Shown here: positions 1-10,500 of the stretch, piece by piece | Layout of the letters: every line of letters starts with the position of its first letter | How positions within the stretch are numbered: position 1 is the first letter of the stretch | DNA from: Portulaca oleracea | Lineage: Eukaryota; Streptophyta; Magnoliopsida; Caryophyllales; Portulacaceae | Length of the DNA stretch: 64,000 nucleotides | Assembly: GCA_029582165.1 (NCBI GenBank) | Contig: CM055881.1 | Location: forward strand, 22,797,594 to 22,861,593 | Direction: 5' to 3' | Translations under genes and position numbers: made by a program | The notes under the pieces: generated by a model | Database searches by the model: none | The model's input: only the letters and a program-made list of their open reading frames with translations | What the model was told of the DNA's origin: nothing

Positions 1-1720
1 TACAGCTGCTAGAGGAGGACGGGAAGATCCACCAACTTCCTCCCGAGATCGGCCTCGAGTAGAATATTCCCCTACCGAAGAACGACGTGGGGGCTCTGTG
101 CGAGGAGCACCTGCAGTAGAATGTCGAGGAGGTTCCCTGGGAACATACTCCGCGTCAGCCTCCATATCGACTCTTATGGCGTTATTACCTCGATATCTAC
201 CCAAGCTGGTGAATGCCCGATCGACATGCTTCCTCATGGTGCTCCACTCTTTAACCAGCTGTCGGAGGAAAGCCCTTCTCGGCTGAAAGATAGCATGACC
301 GGGGTTATCCATAAGTAGCAGGTGGGATAAAAGAAAACAACATAAAATGAAGAATTACCGGTTTACGATCGAATGCCTGAAGTATGGAACACTCGCTGCT
401 GTTCTCCACGTCCAAGAAGTCGCCGATATTTCTCCTCTCCGGTGGAATCTCCACCTCGGCAGCTTTGGCATAAGGCCCCAGCTGTAGATTTTCTGGTTAG
501 AAATCAGCCAAGACATAATAAGCATAGAGGAGGAAGATACGTACCACTCGAGGAGCCAAACGGCTAAGATAACGCTGGAACTCTTCATTGAATTGCTCCT
601 GCGGAACGTCATGTATGAAGTTGTCAAAATCCTGGCCTCGAACCAGATCCCGCAAGATGTCTGGGTCAACTCGCCATGGCTCAAACATATGTGCCGGAGG
701 GTCCAGGGGAATGAGACCAGGATAACCTCCCAGAATTTGCCTCGAGGCTCTCTCCCCCAAATACCGCACATAACCATAAGGCCCCTCGATCAGGAGGCGA
801 AGACGGGTGTCATGCTTCACCAGATCCAAAGGTTGTGGTAACCCTCCGACATTGAAATCGGCCCAAGGACGCCAGTTCACTTGATCCTGTAAAAGGAAAG
901 ACGCGTTTAAGGATGACATAAAGAGGAAAATGAAAGAAAGATGCTGGACATAAGGGGATATCGGTGTCAAGTTGTCCAAAATGCTACGAATGAGGTCAAG
1001 GCTCCCCGACTTATACTTTTTGTCGTGAATGCCCTCGGTAGTCGAACGTTCAGTAGCTGGTACCGTCTTATTCTTCTTCGAACGAATGCCCAGGGCCGAG
1101 ATGTACTCATACGCCCATGACTGCATAAACATGATGATTAAATGAGGAAGAAAGGATGAACTGCATTGAAAAGGGAAGGTTCGGGCACATACCTCGAGCA
1201 CCTTCCACAAGGAAGGACCATACTGGTAACAAGTCTGAGCCGTATGAAGGTAGATCGGGTCTGCATCCTGCAAAAGTCTTAGGCCACGACGAAGCCAGTG
1301 GATGAAGTTCGCATAGGACGCCTTGCCCCAATTCAGGTTTCGAATATTATCAAAATTGAGAAGGTTTCGGAACCACATCAGGGAAATGTTGTCCCCATGG
1401 TTGGCAAAAAGGGTAGCAGAGATAACGTACGCCAAGAAGATGAAACGGCGCTGCTCTTCAGGCAAGTCTTGGAAACTTACATCACGGATGGCCAATTCAA
1501 AGTGTTTATATGCGAGATTGGGGAGACCTTGTCGTTGTCCCAAACGCGCAGACACTGGACCCAACATATCCAGAACTAACGAAGGGATCTTCGCGTCAAG
1601 GACCATGTCCTGCCTACCCAAAGGAAGATCGGTAATCATAACGAAATCTTTGGGCGTGACCTTCATCTCACCCATAGGCAAGTGAAATGAGTAAGTTGAA
1701 TCCCACAACCTTTCAGCCAT
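1..1720 (-). CDS. Plant mobile domain (PMD/MAIN-like) protein, spliced, partial, probably retrotransposon-borne
   Basis: From an ATG at 1720 the minus strand reads a PMD-type protein: the start MAERLWDSTYSFHLP, then GEMKVTPKDFVMITDLPLG, which is the family hallmark. Short introns fit well: 1121-1192 (GTATGT..TGCAG), 482-544 (GTACGT..CTACAG) and 283-358 (GTAATT..TTTCAG), plus an acceptor at 887-889 whose donor I could not fix. Removing 482-544 bypasses a TAA at 497-499. The frame then continues through an acidic tail (359-481) and a basic, Ser/Arg/Pro-rich tail (1-282) off the window edge. Upstream, 1721-1890 still reads PMD-like residues (GNFVRDTLTAAGF) but has in-frame TAGs at 1754-1756 and 1886-1888, so the N-terminus is broken or starts at 1720. 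PMD proteins are plant-specific; some act in silencing and many sit inside transposons. Here it lies antisense to LTR-retrotransposon debris, so a retroelement passenger ORF is the best guess. Confidence 0.7.
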
Positions 1721-2076
1721 TGCTCGATCTATGATGCGGAAAGTCCAATTCTTCTAGGCCTCCAGGCATCTCGAGAAAGGCATGAATCCTGCCGCAGTCA
1801 GAGTGTCACGAACAAAGTTTCCAGGGATCGATTTAGCTACCTTAAGAGGCTCTTTTAGGACACCGGGGGTTTTCAGGTTATCCTCCTAAATACGACGGGC
1901 AAAATTCCAGCAGATTATTTAAAATGGGGGATTAGTTGACATTTTGAACATAATTTCATGGGCCCTAGCTGGACCGAGCACGAACACTGGGCTCACAGCC
2001 ACGACCCATGAAGTGATCCAGCAAGCCCAAGTACATTGGCCCGATTCGGATCAGCAAAAAAAAACGGGGACGAGTC

Positions 2077-3047
2077 AAAACCCGCCAAGGTTGTGACTTC
2101 TCTAGGACAATGCGTCTGGCCCAAGAAGCGCGCCGGCCCGGCTGACCGAAATAAAACCCGCCTGTGTTTTATTTCCTCTAGTGGGCCGCTCTTTGGACAA
2201 ACGGGCCGGAAGACGTGTGAAGAGTAAAACCCACCTAGGTTTTATTCCATGGGTCGTGTATTGATAGCTTTTTTGGTCCATTTTATGGGTTGCAAGACGG
2301 TTTCGTTTCCGGTTGAAATACAGAAATAAAAGGATCATTCAACATCCTAGCATGCATTAATCTAAACATACTTAAAATAGCTAAAAATCAACAAGATATG
2401 AAAAATAAATGCATGCTTGCTCATTTTTACGCTAAAATAAGTACAAAGGGAGAAATGCAAGAATTATCTTGTCATGAGAGTGGTAAAACCAAGCGTGGTT
2501 CCAAGATTGAACAATGAGGTCGGAGGGAACCGCCTCCATGCTAGGAACAAAGTTGCGCCGAGAAGATCGCTCATGAGGCCATGCCGCCGCATGAGGAAGA
2601 GGTGGATTCCTATGACTCCGGGGTTGCATCCTTTAAAAAACCCAAATTTGCTTCAAAGGAAAAGGCTTTCTTTCTAGAGAGAGAAGGAGTAAGCTAGAGA
2701 GATATGAAGGAAATGAGGATGTGAATGAAATGAATGAAATATATTGAATTTATAGAAACGTTGGATGAATGTGAACCGCTCGTTTCTAAGACCCGCTTCG
2801 AGATGCCAAATGCGTTTCATTGGCCGAAAATCTAAAGGCCATCCTCTTGCCACCCAAAAGGGAGACAGTATGATGTGGTGCAAAATCATCCGCATGTGGG
2901 TCGGACCCACTTTGATTCCTCCCACGAGAAAAAAAAGAAAAATGAGCACAAAAACCGCCTGGGTTTTGTTGCAAACACAGCCCACAAGGCGCGGCCCAAT
3001 CGCCTTTCTCAGCCCAGCATGAGGACTTAAAGCCCGGCTGGGTTTTG
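2077..3047. repeat. Dispersed palindromic motif AAAACCCGCCTAGGTTTT, five degenerate copies
   Basis: Copies lie near 2077-2095, 2153-2170, 2226-2244, 2950-2969 and 3029-3047. Each is a near-palindrome: AAAACC, a C/G-rich centre, then GGTTTT. Better copies of the same motif recur inside the LTR at 6003. The stretch sits immediately upstream of the antisense PMD gene and has no convincing ORF. Because the motif is palindromic it does not reveal orientation. Confidence 0.6.
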
Positions 3048-3189
3048 TGATAGCTGCAGCCCATATACGCGACCCAACGCCTCACGGCCGAAGTCCACCA
3101 TCCTGCTATACAGACCGAAGTTTCCAAAGCCCAGGTAAAGATCCGAACCTTCTTTACATTTCAATAAGACTAATACTTGATTTTTTTTT

Positions 3190-3565
3190 ATGACTCTCAG
3201 GTTGCTGATAAAGGGATCGCCATCATCAAGCTGCCACATAAAAAGTCGCCAGCTCACAGGTCACTGACAAAGGGACCACCACCATCCAGCTACCGCATAA
3301 AAGGTCGGTGTCATCATCATCACCCAGGGCCATCGGCAAAGTTTCGATGCAATCCCAATCCTGAGCCACCGGCATCGCGCCTGGTGAAGTCTCAATCTCC
3401 GAGCCATCGGCATCGTGCCCAATGAAGTCCCGACCCCCAAGGCCATCAGCATCGCGTCTGGTGAAGTCCTTCGGCATCAAAAATGCCAACAATCATCAAC
3501 ACCGACACCGGGAAAGACTGGAGCCGACATCGGGAAAGACTGGAACTGACACTGGGAAAGACTAG
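3190..3565. repeat. Minisatellite-like repeats in a retrotransposon 3' region
   Basis: Three unrelated short tandem families sit side by side. The first is about 65 bp, two copies, around 3198-3310 (containing TGATAAAGGGATCGCC and TGACAAAGGGACCACC). The second is about 45-50 bp, three degenerate copies, around 3325-3475 (core CCATCGGCATCGCGCCTGG). The third is about 23 bp, three copies, 3502-3570 (core CCGGGAAAGACTGGA). Clusters of minisatellites between the pol genes and the 3' LTR are typical of Tat/Ogre-type Ty3/gypsy elements. A polypurine tract and LTR start follow at about 3976-3996. Confidence 0.6.
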
Positions 3566-3774
3566 AAAACTCCATGAACCATCGGCATCATGTCCGATAA
3601 CAAGTAAGGCGTCATTCTCGCCTGAGATCAACAACGACTCATTAACAGTCAGGTAGAGCATCATTCATGCTCGAGATCATCTAAAAGGAGGCGCATGCCA
3701 TCCACAACCGCGATGCAGGACTCAGCTTCCAAGCATCACCCCAGGCTTTGCAATCTAAAGTCGTATCCTCGGGC

Positions 3775-3940
3775 CAATGTTGTTAAAATCGGGATCCTAA
3801 CTCGAAACTATGGGAAAGTTAGGATCGGAAATTAGCCCATGTAAGATCGTGGATCGTGTGTAAATTGTAGAATCGTAACGAAGATTTTGGACCATAAAAT
3901 CGTAGGATCGTAAATCAGGATCCGGATTTTAATAACTATG
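3775..3940. mobile_element. Small MITE-like insertion with imperfect terminal inverted repeats
   Basis: The left end has GTTGTTAAAATCGGGATCCT; the reverse complement of the right end reads GTTATTAAAATCCGGATCCT. The interior is rich in GATCGTA motifs. Flanks CCTCGGGCC and CCTCAGGCT resemble a diverged 9-bp target duplication, which would suggest a Mutator-like origin, but this is weak. It splits the 3' region of the host retroelement. Confidence 0.45.
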
Positions 3941-3975
3941 CCTCAGGCTACTTTGACCTTCGTCCTATTCGGACT

Positions 3976-4148
3976 CGATCAAAGTTGGGGCTCTCTGTAG
4001 ACACCGGAATTTGTACTGGCATAATCTCGACTCACTAAAATCAGCAAATCGTTTGGGCCAAATGATAAATGGGTCATTGAGCCCAAAAGGTCAACAGCTT
4101 GAGCCTAAAAAGTCAAAACAAGTCGCCTACATTCGTCAAAACTGCCCC
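3976..4148 (+). mobile_element. Polypurine tract and start of a retrotransposon 3' LTR (interrupted)
   Basis: The tract CAAAGTTGGGGCTCTC immediately precedes TGTAGACACCGGAATTTG, the start of an LTR. The next 150 bp match the sequence at 6003-6150 closely. The match stops near 4148, where microsatellite and other insertions begin. The PPT places this as a 3' LTR on the plus strand, so sequence upstream, including the antisense PMD gene, would be its internal domain. Confidence 0.65.
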
Positions 4149-4159
4149 ATTTAACATCT

Positions 4160-4400
4160 ATATACACACACACACGCACACACATATATATAATATATAT
4201 ATGTTAACGTTGTGGTTCCGGTTTCCCGTCGGTTTGAAAATTACAAATCGGAACCGCCCCATTTATCATCCGATTTATCCGATTCGGTGCACCGGAAAAA
4301 TGAAGCGGTTCAGTTTTGTCCATTTCCAATGTTTTTTTGACCGGTTTACAGTTCAGTGAAGCGGTTCCGATTTTTTGAACAACCCTAATTAGAGCAACCA
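4160..4400. repeat. CA/TA microsatellite followed by a hAT-like terminal fragment
   Basis: 4162-4203 is an (AC)n/(TA)n microsatellite. 4204-4390 is rich in CGGAACCG/CGGTTC motifs and ends GAACAACCCTAATT, which as a reverse complement resembles hAT-type termini (AATTAGGGTTGTTC). No matching left end or target duplication was found. Confidence 0.35.
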
Positions 4401-4739
4401 AAAAAATAGATCCTTCTCTGCTACTACGGACACCGGTCACCACTCACAAGTCTTGCCTTGTTTCTTCAAATCGTGCCCAACTTCATATTCCTTCCCTCCA
4501 AAAATAAGTGTCTTTCATAATTTTAATGGTTTATCTTTATTTAATAACTAGTCTTAAGCCCATTCGATGCACGAATATATTAAAAAATATGTGTTTAATA
4601 ATAAAAAAGCAACTATAATATAATTGCAAATATAATTACTTAGAGGTACCCTAACTTTTGAAGAAATAATTTTTTGGTATCCTAACTTTTTAAAACTAAT
4701 TTTGGGGCACCCTAACTTTTAGGATTAGAAATTACTAGG

Positions 4740-5080
4740 TAGAGATGGCAGTGGGTCCTGGACCCGGCTCGGACCCGGTCGGACCCGACCCATTAAGACG
4801 GGTCTGGGTCCGAAAATTTTGGACCCATCGGATCTCGGGGCGGGTCCGGGTCTAGAAAAAATAGCAGGTGCAGGTATGGGTCCAAGCACGGACCCGTGGA
4901 CCCTACCCATGGACCCGTTACAATATAAACATTTATAATTTTTCTAAAAAATAAAAACTCAATTAGTGTGTACTACACTAAAATACTAAATCTAAAAGAC
5001 TAAAACCCTCAGTCTCACATAGTCACACTCACTGATTCACGCAGACCACCAGTACTCTTTGGTTTAGTGCCCCCATTCTC

Positions 5081-5133
<53 letters not shown>

Positions 5134-5554
5134 TTATAGTCATGAACCTTTTTTTTTTGGCATTTTAAGTTGTGTTGTATTTTGAGAGACTTTTGTAATA
5201 TTTTGTTGATGTTTTGATGACTTTGGTGATGCTTTAGCGTTGGAAACTTAGAATTCGCTCGTATCATAGTATATTGATGTTTTTATTGTTAAAAATAGGT
5301 GTTTTTAAATAGATGTATACAAATATAAAATTAACCCCAAAAGTTAATAAATTTAGTAAAAAAATGCATAATATGATTGGACCCATTAAGGACCCGCTAA
5401 GGACCCATGGACCCATGGACCCATTGAGTCCGGGTCCGGGTCTGAATTTTGGGACCCATCGAGTATTGGGGCGGGTCCGGGTCCCAAAAAAATTGACGGG
5501 TCCGGGTCCGGGTCCAGCAGGACCCGCCCCAGACCCTACCCATTGCCATCCCTA
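4740..5554. mobile_element. Non-autonomous hAT element, 815 bp, with 8-bp target duplication
   Basis: The termini are TAGAGATGGCAGTGGG and, as the reverse complement of the right end, TAGGGATGGCAATGGG. The flanks are a perfect 8-bp duplication TTACTAGG at 4732-4739 and 5555-5562, the hAT signature. Subterminal regions are packed with GGGTCCGGGTC repeats, likely transposase-binding sites by analogy. No transposase ORF exists; small ORFs over the GC-rich ends are artefacts. A (TA)n tract occupies 5087-5131. It inserted into the older element at 4634-5805. Confidence 0.85.
5087..5131. repeat. (TA)n microsatellite
   Basis: About 22 uninterrupted TA units in the middle of the hAT element. Confidence 0.95.
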
Positions 5555-6002
5555 TTACTAGGTGAATTTCCGTCGAAACTCCGATTGATTCAAATCATTT
5601 TCGTCCACGAAAACAAAGGGCATTTTCATCCATAAAGATACTTAATCAATTTCCCGCTTAAAACTCACCGTTGAATTCAAATAATTGGCCGATAATTCAC
5701 CTAATTATTTCTAATTCTAAAAGTTAGGGTACCCCAAAATTAGTTTTTAAAAGTTGGGGTACCAGAAAAACATTTCACCAAAAGTTAGGGTACCCCTAAG
5801 TAATTTTTTGTATAAATATACATTCTAATTAGAAGGAAAAAGAAATTTAAATAACAATTTAATTAAGAAATATGTATGTGCGTACCAATTTAAAAGGAAA
5901 CCATAAAATGACATTATGAATTCAATACACATGTACATTCCACTATTAATACAAACATTTGCATATCAATATTAAAACAAACAATAAATAGCACTATGTC
6001 TC

Positions 6003-6780
6003 TGTAGACACGGAATTTGTACGGGCATAATCTCGACTCACCAAAATCAGCAAATCGTTTGGGCCAAATGATAAATGGGTCATTGAGCCCAAAAGGTCAA
6101 CAGCTTGAGCCCAAGAAGTCAAAACAGGCCGCCTACATTCGTCAAAACCCCCCTCGGTTTTAATTTTCAGAGGACAAGCCCACACAAAAGCAGGCCCAAA
6201 AGCGCGCCCACGCCCAAAAGTCTCAAAACACGCCTAGGTTTTGAGCTGAGTAACAGCGTGACGTCGTTTTGTTCCACATCACTGATCCGCGTGATGATCA
6301 ATTTAAAACCCGCCTAGGTTTTGATTGATCTGGCGCCAAAATCTGCATGCATACAATTCAATCCCTTGATCTTTGCCCACGTGATTGACCCTGGTTTGAC
6401 CTCTCAAAACCCGCCTAGGTTTTGATCCTTGAAGGGCATGATTCGTGGGGTGTGTTCCTCTTGGTTTCCCTCCAAATCTCTCACTCCCTCACCTACAAAT
6501 ACCCTCTCCATTTCACCCTCATCATCAACTATTCTCATCATCTACTACCATTACTCTACTCTCATATCATCAACAATCACCCTCTATCCCCATTACTCTA
6601 CCAAATTTCCATCAAACTCTCTCTATACTTCATCTCTAATCCCTTCATAATCACACTCATCATATCCATATCATCACCCATATATCACCCTTCTAAACCA
6701 CTCACATTATTTCATCCAAGCCGAGGCCAAGTCAAGGGATCAAATCCATTGCATCCGCCACCTTAAAGCAAGGTTCGATT
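6003..6780 (+). mobile_element. LTR (second, longer copy; possibly a solo LTR)
   Basis: It begins TGTAGACACGGAATTTG and repeats 3994-4148 with few changes. It then continues through four copies of the palindromic motif AAAACCCGCCTAGGTTTT (about 6144, 6225, 6305 and 6406), followed by a pyrimidine-rich ATC-repeat stretch (6470-6720) that resembles a transcribed leader. No polypurine tract precedes it. The 3' boundary is uncertain, a CA near 6773 being the best guess. The reading frames in 6422-6766 are low-complexity and not credible genes. Confidence 0.55.
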
Positions 6781-7049
6781 TCATTATTCATATTGTTGTA
6801 TTTCATCATGTAATCCATTCTTTAATTCCTTTATTTGTACATATTTTGTAAAAAGTAAACATCATGTTTTAATTTTACATGATTTGAATAATAACTTTGC
6901 AAAAATTAACCAAACTTCTCCCTGCTCTCTTTCTTTTCAATGTCGGTTTTAGTAGAGTCTGTTTTATAACAGGCAGATTCGAGAGTTCTTATAATTCTCG
7001 AATCCGTAACCTTATCCCTAAATCTAGAAATCGAGTTCGTAGACCGGAA

Positions 7050-7511
7050 TGTCTCCTATTTATAGGAGACTTTTACACCTAATCCAACCCTAATTACATC
7101 CCTTAGTCAAAGGTGTAATTAAGGTCCTTAATGGAGAATCAAGACCTTGACTTGGTCATGATAATATAGCTGTTAGATTTTAATACCGAGCTTAATATTG
7201 ATATTATAAACTTAATACTCAAGATTATATAGCCGTTAGCATTAAAACACATTCAGAGATCCAACACGGTCCGTGTTGGGTGAAACACGGTCCGTGTTGG
7301 GTGCAACACGACCCGTGTTGTTTCAACACGACCCGTGTTGAGCCCAGGAATGTTTCCTTTGCTCTCTGGAGACTAACACGACTCGTGTTGGTCCCAGACT
7401 CACCCGTGTTGATCATATTCTTGACGTTTCACTTATATATGATCCTTATACTTGCTATATATAATTCTTTAGGCTATATAATTATCTTATACTCTTGAAA
7501 TATTTCCAACA
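7050..7511 (-). repeat. 3' LTR of the LARD-like element (462 bp)
   Basis: It is 21 bp longer than its partner, the difference being one extra palindromic unit (GTGAAACACGGTCCGTGTTGG). A hairpin-like GTCTCCTATTTATAGGAGAC marks the inner-facing end and includes a TATAAATA-type sequence on the minus strand. Confidence 0.8.
7261..7412. repeat. Array of CAACACG(G/A)(T/C)CCGTGTTG palindromes in the LTR
   Basis: Four tandem palindromic units of about 20 bp lie in 7261-7340. Two degenerate ones follow at 7375-7391 and 7399-7412. The right LTR has three units (about 12221-12278) plus the same two outliers. Short ORFs across the array only mirror the repeat. Confidence 0.85.
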
Positions 7512-7521
7512 ATCCCCCGCT
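7512..7521 (-). promoter_or_regulatory. Polypurine tract of the LARD-like element
   Basis: Minus strand AGCGGGGGAT directly abuts the LTR start TGTTGGAAAT. Confidence 0.65.
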
Positions 7522-10500
7522 ATTTCAAGAGTATGTAAAACTCTTGAAATAACTTTACTTTAAGGAGTTAACACCCCCGCCATTTGAGATATACCTTAAC
7601 TTGTAATCACATGAGAAACCCACAAACATATGCATAATGAAAAGTAGATTGCTCTTTGAACTTTTCACTTAGTATATACAAGCCAAAATTGAATCCAAAT
7701 CACAAAGTAGACATGTCTTTGAACTTTGGATTTATATTGATCAACTATACTCGCAATACACATACATTTGTTTTTAAATCTTAAGTGCTAAAACTTTGAC
7801 ACTATTATCCGGCCTTGTGTCCTTATCCTTAGTAAGTGTTTCGGAACTTTAGCCCATAATTCCTTTATGCGGCCACACATTACACTTACATAGATAGACT
7901 TTGTAATTATACCACCCCTGTAATTAGGTTTTCTACAAAGTCTATTAAGAGTGTCACCACTCAACCTCTTGTCATTACAGATATTAAGCGTCACCTAACC
8001 TGAGATGTATAAAATCGATGCTTCCTACTACTTTAGACAACTCCGTACTCATTTGAACTTTAAAAATTTGTGGTATTCCAATTCGTAAATTTGAGTCATT
8101 GTTGTGAAGTAGTAGAAACTTAGGCTACTTAACCCATCTCTAACAACAAGGTCCACTGGATATATAATTAGATCTTTACCATGGCCTTAATAAGAATATT
8201 TTCATCATAATATGAACAAACCATCATATTATTTTTCGGATATAATCACACTATACCGTGTGTAAACTTGATATGGATCCTCTTATATGTTTATCATCCA
8301 AAAAAAAAAAAACCATGGATACAAACTTGTGAACAAAATAACATCGCACTTGACAAACCACTTAACCTTTGATTTATATGGAAATCGAATTTCCTACTTA
8401 TATATAATTAAACCATTATATCTCAATCCTTTGCTACATACTTGAACTTATAACTTTAACTCATTGAATAAACAATGGTTCATAATCATGAATGATTATC
8501 TTGTAGAGTATACTACCAAGTATATGATTAAACCATCACATTACCATGGTTGTATTCTCTCCTTTTATGTTTAAGTCCACCCTTCAAAGTATATAGCTAT
8601 GAAGACTTAAACATAATACTTAAACTATATCATTACCAAATCCATTGATATCATCATGAATTTAGAATAACCAAATGTATAAAAACTATACACTTCTTAT
8701 GTAGCAAATAAACTTGATATATGCATACTCAATTTATACAAACAACATAGACTTTCTCAATCATGATTATCCGGAAATCTCATAAATTAAACTTTATGAA
8801 CTTGTATAACCTCAAAGAATAATCATTTCCATAATCATGAATTATAGTCTATCACAAGTATGCATAATTCCTTATGAAAAACTTCCTTATATCTTACTCC
8901 ATGCTCTTATAAACTTGAAAATTTAAACAAGGACAAATATGTATTCAACTTATATTTATGAATACATTAAAACACATGAGTAATCATGTTCAATCTTATA
9001 CTTATCTAATCATGTTTGATGCTTTCATATGCCATTACTAAATGAATACATATATGTAAACATATACATATTGACACATTAACCATACAAAAGTATGAAA
9101 TCTTCTCATATATATCTTATGCGATTCATTCACTTATTTCATAAAGAAATTTTCCTTATAGTGAACTTGCACAAAATCTTAATAAACTCTTATCATACTA
9201 AAATATGATTGAATAACATGAGAAGCAAACATCAATCAAACATGTAGATAAACTTATGTCCATGTCACTTATGAATAACTTGCATTACTTGAGAACATAG
9301 TAGCAAGTACATGACTTACAACTACGTAAATTAACATGTAGTAAAATATAACATACTTAAGCTTACTAGCATGATCAAACTTGTAGACACAATATTAGTG
9401 AATAAAAATCCACTCATATTTCCTTGTCAAGAATAAAGCATGTTCCTGTCAACTTATATTTCCATGAATAAAGGAAATTAACAATGTATGATTCTACATA
9501 CTCATATAATCACATGAATCAATTTTGCGCTTATAAAAATCAAGCAAAATTGCCTTAAACACTTATAGGATCAAGTGATTATTCTTAAACTTGTCATGTC
9601 ATAAACAACATAGAGTATATACTTATTTTAATCAAACAACCAAAACTTAAATGCTCTTGGCATGCTTGAATAAATCATAATACTCTATAAACATTCATAA
9701 ACATGAATCACATGACAAGATACTTGTAAATATGCATGAAAGTCAACACTTAAATAAATCTCATACTCGACTTAAACTTAGTACAAAGACAAAACATATC
9801 CTTTGCATAATTAGCTAAGAAAATTAGCCAAATAATTTTATAGGTTCAACTTGTTAGAAATAATCATGAGTTCTTACTTATGCAACATCTTATACTTATG
9901 CAACATCTTATAAGCATAGAAAGCTTTCTTACATATTATGAATTCACATACCTGAATCCATATTATGTATACTTAATAATATTTTGAAATAGCCTGGACA
10001 ACTTGTGTATATGTACCTTATATTTATACATACCATTAATCATATAAACATGATTAATCCTTTGTCTTTCTTATTTACTTGTGTACTCTTAAATTTCCAA
10101 TAGTTAGGAAATTATATTAGCCATTTACAAACTTAATTGTACAAAATAAATCATATATGATTTCTCATATATAATTACTTATATGACTTCTTGTACACAA
10201 ACTTGCTATTTCATCTTAATAACCACATAATGTTGCCAAGTAACTTAACAACATATATAATCACATATATATGTATTTGTAAAATAATAACAATAATAAC
10301 TAATTATGCTTTCCTTATTACAATACTTATAGGCATAATAAAATATAGTCATGATAATAATAAAATTTGAACCTTGATGCACACATAACTTATAGTGGAT
10401 TTCTTGAATCAATAAACAAGCCACTTATATGCATTCAAATAATTCTCATAAAAATTACACTTATATGCAAAACCTATCTTAATAACAAATTCATATTTGA

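Larger units (their letters stand above)
4634..5805. mobile_element. Non-autonomous DNA transposon with ~100-bp inverted repeats
   Basis: The left end AATTACTTAGAGGTACC and the right end (reverse complement AATTACTTAGGGGTACC) pair over about 100 bp, with the unit CCCTAACTTTT repeated three times in each arm. Without the hAT insert at 4740-5554 it would be about 350 bp. The target duplication could not be fixed, so the superfamily is undecided. It contains no coding sequence of its own. Confidence 0.65.

Noticed and set aside
497..1720. PMD ORF as an intact single-exon host gene
   Set aside because: The stop at 497-499 lies inside a well-formed 63-nt intron and coding continues to position 1; upstream coding sequence has two in-frame TAGs and the locus is full of retrotransposon signals.
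4540..4600. TAGTCTTAAGCCCATTCGATGCACGAA-like element end (positions 4549-4575)
   Set aside because: Recalls a common plant repeat terminus, but no partner end or duplication could be found.
5313..5561. Pro/Gly-rich ORF in the hAT element
   Set aside because: It translates the subterminal GGGTCCGGGTC repeats and the TIR; no domain.
6422..6766. Overlapping Ser/Pro/Leu-rich ORFs (three frames)
   Set aside because: All three frames are open because of pyrimidine-rich low-complexity LTR leader sequence.
7261..7412. CRISPR-like array of short repeats
   Set aside because: Units are directly abutting palindromes without unique spacers, in a plant LTR; no cas genes.
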